In this document: positions 55,601 to 64,000 of the stretch, in pieces
How the letters are laid out: each line of letters starts with the position of its first letter
Position numbering within the stretch: position 1 is the first letter of the stretch
Origin: Lactarius indigo
Lineage: Eukaryota > Basidiomycota > Agaricomycetes > Russulales > Russulaceae
NCBI GenBank assembly: GCA_025766275.1
Contig: JAFKAC010000056.1
Span: 1 to 64,000, forward strand
DNA length: 64,000 bases
Reading direction: 5' to 3'
Position numbers and translations under genes: made by a program
Notes under the pieces: model-generated
Databases searched by the model: none
The model's input: only the letters and a program-made list of their open reading frames with translations
Told to the model about the DNA's origin: nothing

Positions 55601-57330
55601 CACGCCAACTCGCCCGGACCCTTATCAAAAAGGCACAGGACAGCTGGATTTGACATAAAAACACCCCACGGTATCGGGTAGGCGACCAAGTATGGTTAGA
55701 AGGGAAACATCTACGAACTAATCAACCCACGGCGAAACTGGCGGCGCGACGCCACGGACCGTTTAAAGTGACCCAGGTGATGTCCCCTTACAATTACCGA
55801 CTTGAGCTTCCCACGCAGTGGAGCATCCACCCAGTGTTTCACATCAATCTTCTCACGCCGTACAAAAGCACGACCATGCACGGTGAAAACTTCCCGCGAC
55901 CACCGCCGGATCTTGTGGAAGGAGAGGAAGAATACGAGGTCGAGGCTGTTCTAGACTCACGGCATGTCGGCCGCCGCAGAAAACTCCAATACCTCATCAA
56001 ATGGAAAGGGTATCCAGACTCGGAGAACCAGTGGGTCGATAAGGATGACGTGTTTGCCCCGGACGCGATAAAGGAGTACCAAGCGGGCCGAACGACTGTA
56101 CGACACCTTAAAAGCCAGTCGGAAGACGGTCAGGGAGAGTATCACTCCTACCTTCGCTCCTCTCGTACTTCTATGCCCACCTCTCCTCTCAGACATGTCA
56201 CCACGGCGATCCTCCTCGACCAAGTCGCACAAGACGCCGCCAACCTCCTCGAAGACGACGAAGAAACCGTGGTTCAACAGGTCCAGCTCACTCCGTACAC
56301 ACCTGCAAACATGCGAGCCGGGCATATCACCGCTCAAGAGTGGGCTAATGTCCTACAGAGGTTCCCCGACCCGACTCACCAGCCCGACGACGAGCAGCAG
56401 CATGCCGTCCCTCACATCTTCCGAGACGACAACGGCAATCGAGAACCCATTGCCGTTATCCCCCCAGGTGACGACCTCATCGGCACGCGGGGAATTCTCC
56501 CTGCCGACCGCCCCCTTGAAGACCCAACCGGAGTCAGAAGCAGCGGAGGACTGGCGGAGAGTGGCGAAGGAGTGGGCCGATGAACAACTGCGCTTAGCGC
56601 AGAGGAGGTTGAACGAGTTGCGGCAGCGCAGGCGACGCTCCCTCACGACAAAGCTCACGCTGACGACGAAGATTACTACCCGGTCAGACACCCCCTCCTT
56701 CGAACGCACAGCCACCCTACTGATCCCCGAATCACCCCATGGCTCGTCCATACCGACGGAACCGCCATGTCTCGAGGACGTGTGCGATTGCCCGGCGTCG
56801 CATTTCACACCCCCATTACGCACGACGACGACCCCGCGCAGGTCCTTGCGCCTGAGGGGTTCCGGGCAAATCGACAGCCCCATTACATTCATTTCCCCAT
56901 CACCGGACCCGACGGCGTAGAGTTGAACGCCAGTCACGTGCAGATTGTAGGAGGTGCGAACCCATTTGTGTTAGGGCTCATCCCTGGTTCCCCCTATCTC
57001 TACGGCAAACCCCTTTACGCCCATCCGATGCTATCGGCCGCGGGACGCGCCTTCATCGCCCACGAGGATTTAGTTATCCTCGCCTCCGACAAGATCACGG
57101 ACCGCGCACTGCACCGCATCGGGGATGAGTCCCTGACGGCGGAGGTGACACGCTACCGTGCGGCCGCATATGAAGAAGAGCGGCTCGCGGCCCGTATCCG
57201 TCAACTCCAGGCCATGCAGTTATCGGCGAGGGACGACAAGAGGGACTGTATTTATCGGTTGGAGCGGGCTAACGTTTTCGAGAGGATCAGCGACGAGCAG
57301 TCTACGTGGATGGCGCGCGACTTTCAGTGA
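52519..57330 (+). pseudogene. Inner Gypsy Pol with chromodomain and C-terminal extension (two TGA stops)
   Basis: The frame is -1 relative to gag. Domains: aspartic protease (VLVDSGATDNFM, about 52730), RT (KLDIRWGYNNIR; YMDD at 53791-53802, intact), RNase H (ELEVDASGFAVGAVLL, about 54240), integrase zinc finger (HPGISRTQRIVERHHWW, CADCQRNK), integrase core (ALDFITKLP, TDGQSERTNQWLEQY), chromodomain (YEVEAVLDSRHVGRRRKLQY, WKGYPDSENQWVDKDDV, about 55930-56085). Beyond it is an extension to 57330 (RFPDPTHQPDDEQQ, FVLGLIPGSPYLYGKPLYAH, coiled-coil-like LAARIRQLQAMQLSARDDKR). TGA interrupts the frame at 55651-55653, just after the integrase core (before a basic segment where the outer element has Lys), and at 56581-56583. 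The chromodomain presumably directs integration to modified chromatin. Confidence 0.88.
52591..52597 (+). promoter_or_regulatory. -1 ribosomal frameshift heptamer GGGTTTT
   Basis: In the gag frame the heptamer reads G GGT TTT, which fits X XXY YYZ, 13 nt before the gag stop. Slippage by -1 enters the pol frame (TCG GAG CGC CTG). The outer element has the same heptamer at the same place (61383-61377, - strand). A downstream stimulatory structure was not evaluated. Confidence 0.7.
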
Positions 57331-57348
57331 GTCTGGGGTCTCACGCTG

Positions 57349-57360
57349 AAAAGGGGGTGA
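57349..57360 (+). promoter_or_regulatory. Inner Gypsy polypurine tract
   Basis: AAAAGGGGGTGA lies directly before the 3' LTR and is identical to the outer element's tract. Confidence 0.7.
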
Positions 57361-57812
57361 TGTTACGGTTGCGCGCGTTGTACCCTTACTGTACCGGTTG
57401 TGGCTACGGCTGTAAGGTATATTAGTCACGGACTCGGGGTTTACGATAGGAGTTAGGTGTTGAAGGATGACTCGATCCTAGTACAGGTAGTAGTAGTATT
57501 AGGATTGCGGTACTTACGCGATACGTTGGACGCTACGTTACGGTGACTCATAGCAGCGCTTGAAAGCCTGCTCTTCTTGTATTTAAGGTAGCTGCGGAAG
57601 ACCAAGACACGCCATCTTGGTCTTCTTCAATCGTCACTTCTTGTCTCTTCTTAACCGTTCGCTTCGCCGATCAAGGGAAGCCGTCTACATTCACCAGTGT
57701 CTGCGAACATCTGGAGTCCGCCTTCGTGCCATACGCCACCGCGCGTGATTAGCTGAGTCACATAGTCGCCTTATTACAGCTCAAGTCGAGCTAACGTCGT
57801 GACGGCGTTACA
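57361..57812 (+). repeat. Inner Gypsy 3' LTR
   Basis: 452 bp, identical by eye to 50146-50597, followed by the TSD ATCGG. Confidence 0.92.
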
Positions 57813-60800
57813 ATCGGGGTTAGAATGTTTGAACTCCCGAACGGCTTCGTCGGCAAATACGTCATCCTTATCTATCCATTGATTGTCTGAGTCTGGATAG
57901 CCCTTCCATTTGACAAGATACTGGAGCCGACGTCTTCTGCCGAATCGCCAAGAGTCCAGAATCTTCTCGACTTCGTATTCTTCTTCATTATCGACCAAAT
58001 CAGGTGGTGGGCGCTGATAGTTTGGTCCGTGCGTGGGTGTCTCGCAATAAGGCGTGAGAAGATCTATGTGGAACACATCGTGGATGCTCCACTGTGTGGG
58101 AAGTTTGAGTCGGTAGTTGACAGGGGACATCACCTGGACGACCGTAAATGGTCCGTGTCGCTTAGCCGCTAGTTTTGCGGTTGGTTGATGGGTGCGTAAG
58201 TGGCGTCCTTCTAACCACACGAGATCCCCTTCTCTGAACTTGGGTGTATCTTTGTGCTTGACCCATGACTTTTGGGCTCGGAGCATACAGGAGAAAGCGC
58301 GCTGTCGCGCTTGTTTAAATTGGTCTAGCCTTAACGACACCTGTGGGATAGGGGAAGGCCTATCGGTCCAATCAGCGCGAGGGTTGAACCCTGATAAGAG
58401 AAAGAAGGGGGACTCCCGCATGGTTTCGTTAGGCCAGTTGTTATGCATGAATTCCGCCATTGGCAGATAGCGGACCCAGTCGTCTTGCCGTTCATTTACC
58501 CAAAAGCAGAGATATTGTTCGAGCCATTGGTTTGTTCGTTCCGATTGGCCGTCGGTTCGTGGGTGATAAGCGGTTGAGATATTTTGGCTGATGCCAAGGA
58601 TTTTGCATATCTCTCGCATGAACTTGGATGCGAAACGGGGATCTCGATCACTGATAACGCGCGAGGGGAGTCCAAATCATGGGAATACATGAGAGACGTA
58701 CAGAGCAGCTGTTCCTTCGGCTGTTATATCCTCGTTGCACGGAATGAAGACAGCAGCTTTGGTACAATCGTGGTCTGTCACCGTTAGAATAGAATCATAG
58801 CCACGAGAGATAGGGAGTTTGGTGATAAAGTCTACAGCGATGGTTTCGAATGGTAGGGCCTCCGGTTTGGGATAGATAGGTTGTAAGGGCGCCCTAATGG
58901 GGCGGAGGTTGACTTTGTGCCGCTGGCATTCCGCACAACCTTTGACGTAATCTGCGACGTCATTCTTCATTTGCGGCCACCAGTAGTGTCGTTCAGTGAG
59001 TTGGAGGGTGCGTTTGATGCCCGGGTGACCATAGACAGGGGAGTCGTGATGAGTGGCAATAATGGTGCGTTTGTCGTGGATGCCGCCAGTGACCACTCGA
59101 CGCCCATCTTTATACCATGTCCCTTCGATGTCTTTTAGCTTGTGAGCGTCGACCCAAGGTTTCAACTTAGCTGTGTCCTGTTCGTAAATAGGGTGTTCCG
59201 GAGTCATTTCTACTGGTAAGATCTCAGGTCTCCAGTGCGGGTGTCGGGGTTCTTCCAGCGTGGTAGCGCGTGCAAAGACGCTTTCGGGCAATACGGTGAC
59301 TCCTTCATTGTCGTTCTCTCCTTGGTCGTAATCTGGTCTTCACGACAGTGCATCGGCGCGTCCGTTGGAAGTGCCTTTGATGTGGTGAATCTCAAAATCA
59401 TATTCTGAGAGTTCGAGCACTTCCCTGGCTACTCGCCTACTGATCTTTTGTGGCGATTTCCAGTACTGCAGGTTGAGATGGTCCGAGAATACTTTGATTT
59501 TGTGGGGGGAGCCTGCTAGCAGGGGTCTCCAATGTCTGAAGGCTTTGACGATGGCGAGAAGTTCGAGATCATAGATGTCATAATTTCTCTCAGCTTCGTT
59601 AAGCGTTGCAGAGTAGTAGCCGATAGGATGTCGCTTGCCGTCTTCTTTTCGTTGAAGGAGTACTGCACCGGTTGCAAAACCAGACGCGTCTACCTCCAAT
59701 TCGAACTGTTTTGTAAGATTTGGGTGCGCTAAGACGGGTTCGCTGGTGACAAGCGTTTTGAGATCTTGGAACGCTCTCTCTTCTTCCGTGCCCCAATGCC
59801 ATTCAGTATCCTTGCGCGTAAGTTTGTTGAGTGGTCGCGCTTTAGTTGCGAAACCTCGTATGAAAGGTCGGTAAAAATTGCAAAACCCAAGAAAAGAGCG
59901 GACGTCCTTAACCTTGGTTGGCGTAGGCCAGTCCTTAATGCCGGCAATTTTGACAGGGTCCATACGTGTCACCCCCTTTTCAAGGATTACCCCCAGGTAA
60001 TCCATGCGCGGGGAGTGGAAGAGGCATTTTTCGAGTTTATAATATAGGTCATGTTCCGCGGATACGCGGAGCACATCTTTGACGGCGTCGACGTGATCTG
60101 ATAACGAGTGATTAAGGCCAGTAGCGATGCCAATATCGTCCATGTAAACCCGAATAACGGTGCCCCGTTTTTTGTGTTTCGCGATAATATCCCTGAAGAT
60201 GAAATTCATCATTGTCTGGAACGTTGCTGGGGAGTTGGTCAGGCCGAAAAACATCACCGTTGGTTCGAATAAGCCATAGCGCGTTTTGAACGCAGCCTTT
60301 TCTTCATCTCCTTCTTTAATGCGTACGTTGTTATACCCCCATCTAACATCGAGTTTAGTATAGATGTGAGCGTTGCTGAGGTCGGTAATGAGGTCAGAGA
60401 TGAGAGGAAGGGGGTACTGGTTGCGAATGGTAACAGCGTTAATCTTTCTATAGTCTTGGACAGGTCGCAGCTTCCCATCTTTTTTCTTGATGAAGAAGAA
60501 AGATGACGCGTAGGGGGATTTGGAGGGTCTTATGTAGCCCTTTTTGAGTTGTTCGTCAATCCATTCACGTAATTTCTTGTCTTCTTCTTGTGTCATGGGG
60601 TATATTTTACAGTCGATCGCGTCAGCTGTGCCCGGTTTGAATTCGATAGCGTGGTCCCAGGGCCTGCTGGGTGGAAACCTGTCCGATGCCTCCTCACTGA
60701 AGAGGCGTTCAAATTCGCGGTATTCAGAGGGTAACTCAGCTTTCGTGACGTATTGTTGAGTGGCGATGGCGAGATCGGTGGCAGTGGCTCTGATTCGGCA

Positions 60801-61385
60801 TCCTTCTTCAAATTGCTGCCGTTGTTCGTCAGTGATGACGCAGGAGTGTACCACTTCATAATCGTCGTTTTGAACAGTGGTTGCTGCTACCACCGGCGTT
60901 GTTTTGATGTAGGGGTTGGTTGATCGGATAATAATAGGAAGCATGTCTTCGTGTATGGCTGCTTGTGACCACTTGATATGCGGGTCATAAATAGCAAGCC
61001 AGGGATAGCCTAACACGATATCTTCATTCCCTATATCCGTGATGAGGAAGCGGATCTCCTTGTGAATGCCTTTAGTTTGGACATCCACGTCGGTATAATG
61101 GGTGATACGCCCCGATTTATTCTCCGTGTTGTCAATATTCCATATTTTCTTTGGGATGTCGAGTAATTTGGTCCCAAGTCCCATCCTTTTTGCGAATGAT
61201 GGTTTTATGAAGCAATGGGTTGCTCCTGAGTCAACTAATGCGCGTATATCGGCCATTGCGTAACTGGTGCGAATCGATACTGGAACTCTCATAGAACGAT
61301 AGCGAGTCATGATTACACTGTTACAATTAACTGCCCTCACCCAGGCCGATGGGTTCAGGCGTCCTGAAAACCCTCCTTTTTCCAC
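57813..61385 (-). pseudogene. Outer Gypsy Pol (TGA-interrupted, cut by inner element)
   Basis: The frame runs from 61385 leftward. Protease (DSGATHCFIKPSF), RT (KLDVRWGYNNVRI, VYMDDIGIATG intact), RNase H (ELEVDASGFATGAVLLQ), then TGA at 59340-59342 in ALS-stop-RPDYDQGE where the inner element has Arg. Integrase zinc finger and core follow to a second TGA at 58677-58679 (HVFP-stop-FGLPSRV, where the inner element has VFKRFRLP). The remaining integrase and chromodomain (YEVEKILDSWRFGRRRRLQY, WKGYPDSDNQWIDKDDVF) run to the inner element's edge at 57813, and the C-terminal extension lies at 49241-50140. Confidence 0.88.
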
Positions 61386-63330
61386 AACTGCTGGAGGATG
61401 ATGTCTTTTACGTCGTCCGATTCTCCGGCTACTCCATTAAGCCAGTCGCTGGCGCGCTGTTGAGGGGGCACTTCTTGGACCGCCCTGGTAGCGACTTCTG
61501 GTTCTTGCTGGTGATAATCAGTGTCGATGTATCGACTAGTCGATGCTTTGGGTTGATATGCCCCGCACGGTTGCCTGCAATCGCGGGCCATGTGTCCGTC
61601 CTTTCCACAGTTATAACATATGACTGGCCTTTGGTTATTGCGCCCTCCTCCTCTCTGTAAAAATCCTCCCCGTGGTCGGTATGGGGGACGAGGAGTGAGT
61701 ATATCCTCAGCTCCTGCAAGTCGCCCTCGAATCCGGTCCGCGGAGGTATCCATGGCGTTTGGATCTTGTAAGTTTCTTGGTTGCCACGAACTCCTTGGTG
61801 GTCCCTGCCATTGTCATTGTTGTCGTTGTCTTCCTTGCCCCTGTCCAGAGGGGACTCCTTTGTTCAATACCGCTTTAAGATGAAGGTATTGCTGTTGACG
61901 AGTGGTAGCTGCTTCCTTCCATTCGCAGTAGTTGCGGGGATTGTCCAGGGTATAGACCTTTTCGTATAGGTCTTTTGGTAGTCCGCTTGCAAATAAGTCC
62001 AGCGTCTGCGGATCGTCGAGTCGATACTGAGCGCGGCATATCAATTGTTCGAATTGGGTGCAATACTCATCTAGATTGCCTCCAATCATTTTGACTCCTT
62101 TCTTAAGCTCGTATTGAGCTTGTTCTTGTTCCATCGTGTTGCGGAAGCGCTGCATAAAACTGCGCGTGATTTCGTTCCATAGCCCTTCACTGGTACGGGG
62201 TATACCGGCTTGTATCTGACCATTGAGCCAGGTGAGCATCGCCAGCACCCATTCGCTGACGTTAACGCCTTTGATGTAAGATAGGAAGAGCAAGGCTCGT
62301 CGATAAGGTGTGGCCATTATGCCTTCATCCGCGTTCATTCCCCAATAGACATGCCACTGAGTGAGAAACGCTTCGACTTTGGCGCGTTCTCCGTCAAACA
62401 CTGTAGGTGCTTCGCCAGCTAACTTGTTACTTGGAGGGGGAATAATAGGGCCTGCACCTGGTAATCCTCCTCCCGGTGGTCCTCCTCCTGGTGGTCCTCC
62501 TGGGAATCCTCCAGGGAATCCTTCGAATCCCGGCCCTCTTGGTGGGGGTCCTCCACCTCCTCCTCCTCTGGGTAGGTCACCCGGGGGTCCACCTCCGCTG
62601 GGAGGGTCAGCTACATCGGGTCCAATGGCGCGATGAATTGCTACATCGTCGTCGGTCATTCGATGACCCGTATACGGATTGATGGGAGCTAGATTAGCTC
62701 GCGATTCTTCTGTAATGCGTCTTTGTTCTTCTAGGGCGATCTGATCCCTTGCTTCACTAGTGAGGTATACCTCTTCCTGGGTAATGGTGGCTGTTGCCAT
62801 TGCGACTGCTGGGCTATGAATGTGGATTACTTCTGGATCGGTTTGATGAATAGTTAGCGACTCAGTTTGTTGTATGATGTGGTCGCCAATGGCTCCTAGG
62901 CTTGCTTCTTCTGCTGGTGTTGCTCCCTGACTTGGTGATTGTTGACTGTCGGAGGCTTCTTCTCCGCTAACTCCTTCATCGGTGTATTCTTGTGCTTGTC
63001 CGTCAATAGGACCATAATCTGCACGGCTGTTAAGCTCTCGTGCGTCGATATCGCAGTTGTAGTTTCTTCCTGCTGGTCGTATAATGTCCCAGCGATGATC
63101 TATAGGGTTCCAAGTAACCTCGACCCAACAGAGATGGTCAAAGTTAAACTCAACGGGTCGGAAACGGTTGGGACCGTTAAATTCTACGAAATATCCAGTG
63201 TCTTCTCCTCGTTCTCTCCACTGAGCTGCTCCTAAGAATCTTGTTGGTACATTGCGATCTCCTCGTCGTTCAATATGATAGGGACGGAAGGACGTCCACT
63301 GGTCTCTGGTCGAGTACGCCACGATGAGGA
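61355..63330 (-). pseudogene. Outer Gypsy Gag (one TGA)
   Basis: The frame is homologous to the inner gag throughout (RDQWTSFRPYHIERRGDRNV, FVEFNGPNRFRPVEFNFDHL; Gly/Pro linker; Gag core FLTQWHVYWGMNADEG; knuckle CYNCGKDGHMARDC). The only break is TGA at 61814-61816 in QRQQ-stop-QWQG, and the same frame continues to the stop at 61355. As in the inner element there is no ATG near the start; GTG at about 63320 aligns with GTG 50618. Confidence 0.88.
61377..61383 (-). promoter_or_regulatory. -1 frameshift heptamer GGGTTTT (outer Gypsy)
   Basis: On the - strand the gag frame reads G GGT TTT CAG GAC GCC TGA. It matches the inner element in sequence, frame and distance from the gag stop (13 nt), although the flanking bases differ. 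Confidence 0.68.
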
Positions 63331-63583
63331 TCTTGGTCTTAATGTTACGCTCCACCGGCGTTAGTCCGACTTGGACTCTGGAGAGGCGTAATCGACTTAG
63401 CGAGGTAAAGGCGAATGGGGATCACATGTCAACCCAATGCAAGCTGAACAGGGGCCTACTGAGCACACGCTGCAGCAAAAGATGGAAGATAAGTATCCCT
63501 TGGGAGATACAAGTGGAGGCACACTTAGTCCGAGACTAAGGCGAAATAGACGAGTCAAGTGGTGGATTGAAGAAGACCAAGAT
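63330..63583 (-). promoter_or_regulatory. Self-primer and PBS of outer Gypsy
   Basis: In element orientation ATCTTGGTCTT (63583-63573) lies about 30 nt after TATAAG (63617-63612). Its 11-nt complement AAGACCAAGAT (63340-63330) lies 2 nt downstream of the LTR end, exactly as in the inner element. Confidence 0.68.
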
Positions 63584-63849
63584 GGGGACTCTTGGTCTTC
63601 TGAGTCGACTACTTATACAGATACACGCGGGCTTTAAAGCGCCGCTGGAATAATACGTAGCCAATAGCGTAACTAGCTCGAACCCTAGTACAGCTATCCT
63701 AGGAATGAGTCATACATGAGTCACAATCACATGCGAACTACTATGCTGACTGATGCGATGTAAGAGTCCATGACTAATGCTGATACCGGACCATAGTCAT
63801 AACCGGTCGTGAGTCGTGTGTAATGAGTCATCAAGTCTGTACTGTAACA
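63343..63849 (-). repeat. Outer Gypsy LTR, right (5' LTR)
   Basis: 507 bp partner of 48702-49208, ends GTACTGTAACA, followed by the TSD CCCGC at 63850-63854. Confidence 0.92.
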
Positions 63850-63854
63850 CCCGC

Positions 63855-63975
63855 CGGCGACAGCGACAACAACAACAACGCCGGAGAACTGAGCCCAGCT
63901 GATGGCAACGGTGATGTCGAGGGCGAGCCAGGAAATTCTGGAACCCAAGGGGCATCTCCCTCTTCGAACGCTTCG
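63855..63975 (+). pseudogene. AT-hook protein gene, continuation of exon 4
   Basis: After the Gypsy and one TSD copy are removed, the acidic Ser/Pro/Asn tail of the gene at 47428-48701 continues in the same frame (GDSDNNNNAGELSPADGNGD, EGEPGNSGTQGASPSSNAS). It ends at a GTACGT splice donor at 63976. Further exons lie beyond the window. Confidence 0.65.
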
Positions 63976-64000
63976 GTACGTAGGAGCTCACTTATACACC

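Larger units (their letters stand above)
50146..57812 (+). mobile_element. Inner Gypsy chromovirus-like retrotransposon, young (TSD ATCGG)
   Basis: Two 452-bp LTRs (50146-50597 and 57361-57812) are identical by eye. They begin TGTTACGGTTG and end GGCGTTACA. ATCGG is duplicated at 50141-50145 and 57813-57817. It is inserted in the outer Gypsy in opposite orientation. It carries gag, pol with protease, RT, RNase H, integrase and chromodomain, and a C-terminal extension. Despite identical LTRs, its pol frame has two in-frame TGA codons. Confidence 0.94.
48702..63849 (-). mobile_element. Outer Gypsy chromovirus-like retrotransposon (TSD CCCGC)
   Basis: LTRs of 507 bp at 48702-49208 and 63343-63849 begin TGTTACGCTCC and end GTAACA. 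CCCGC is duplicated at 48697-48701 and 63850-63854. The internal region runs on the - strand: gag 63330-61355, pol from 61385, with its C-terminal part displaced to 50140-49241 by the inner element. The LTRs differ at about nine sites, all transitions by my reading. At least five in-frame TGA codons disable it. It is therefore older than the element it contains. Confidence 0.92.
36182..64000 (+). mobile_element. CACTA/Plavaka-like DNA transposon, host of nested insertions (extends past window)
   Basis: I infer one large element. It begins near 36182, where the tandem array is interrupted, and contains a tnp2-type transposase, a facing - strand gene (46710-47308) and an AT-hook gene (from 47428, resuming at 63855). 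Its right end is outside the window. It carries four later insertions: Copia 36514-42854, solo LTR 43234-43848, Gypsy 48702-63849, and a second Gypsy inside the first. The grouping of the three genes into one element rests on proximity and on my knowledge that Plavaka-type elements are large and carry extra ORFs. The termini are not proven. Confidence 0.5.

Noticed and set aside
48702..63849. Stop-codon readthrough or TGA reassignment in the Gypsy elements
   Set aside because: The TGA sites are not shared between the two elements, several align with Arg or Lys codons in the sister copy, and host genes here use TGA as a normal stop; random CpG decay is simpler.
1..64000. tRNA, rRNA or other structured RNA genes
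   Set aside because: No tRNA-like A/B boxes with cloverleaf potential or rRNA words were noticed; the only tRNA-related sequence is the Copia PBS.

Overview
The window is repeat-rich genomic DNA from a filamentous basidiomycete, most likely an Agaricomycete. The reasons are GT-AG introns of about 50-60 nt, a tandem family of DUF6535-type membrane proteins (known to me mainly from Agaricomycetes), a CACTA/Plavaka-like tnp2 transposase, and chromodomain Gypsy retrotransposons. I see no rRNA, tRNA, CRISPR or bacterial-type features.

Positions 1-36180 hold a tandem array with a unit of about 4.2-4.7 kb (one unit is stretched to 7.1 kb by an insertion). Each unit has a + strand DUF6535-type gene and, facing it, a - strand gene that looks secreted and GPI-anchored. 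There are eight DUF6535 copies (A-H, A cut by the window edge) plus one extra 5' fragment. Only copy H (32073-34869) reads through: three exons, 859 aa. Copies A-G carry frameshifts, a nonsense codon or splice-site damage. All eight - strand partners look degraded. A 1.83-kb element with long terminal inverted repeats, an apparent 8-bp target duplication and a GC-rich minisatellite core (15728-17555) sits between units D and E.

From about 36180 to the window end is a stack of nested transposons. The oldest visible layer is a CACTA/Plavaka-like element. It encodes a tnp2 transposase (body 43849-46678), a facing - strand hypothetical gene, and a coiled-coil/AT-hook gene that starts at 47428. 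A full-length Copia element (36514-42854, TSD CATAT) and a related solo LTR (43234-43848, TSD GATGG) split the transposase. A Gypsy element on the - strand (48702-63849, TSD CCCGC) splits the AT-hook gene, whose exon resumes at 63855. A second Gypsy on the + strand (50146-57812, TSD ATCGG, LTRs identical by eye) is inserted in the first. Removing each insert plus one TSD copy restores the host reading frame or exon for the solo LTR and both Gypsy elements.

Shared mechanism: both Gypsy elements show a Tf1/sushi-like self-priming arrangement. An 11-nt match near the predicted RNA 5' end is complementary to the primer-binding site 2 nt after the LTR. Both have the same GGGTTTT -1 frameshift heptamer between gag and pol. 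The younger one has no ATG in any + strand frame across about 726 nt of leader and gag N-terminus. The Copia element instead has a PBS matching the anticodon half of initiator tRNA-Met. All eight internal nonsense codons I identified are TGA, and a reverse-transcriptase active-site change (YVDD to YVDN) and most LTR differences are also C-to-T/G-to-A changes at CpG, which points to methyl-CpG decay.
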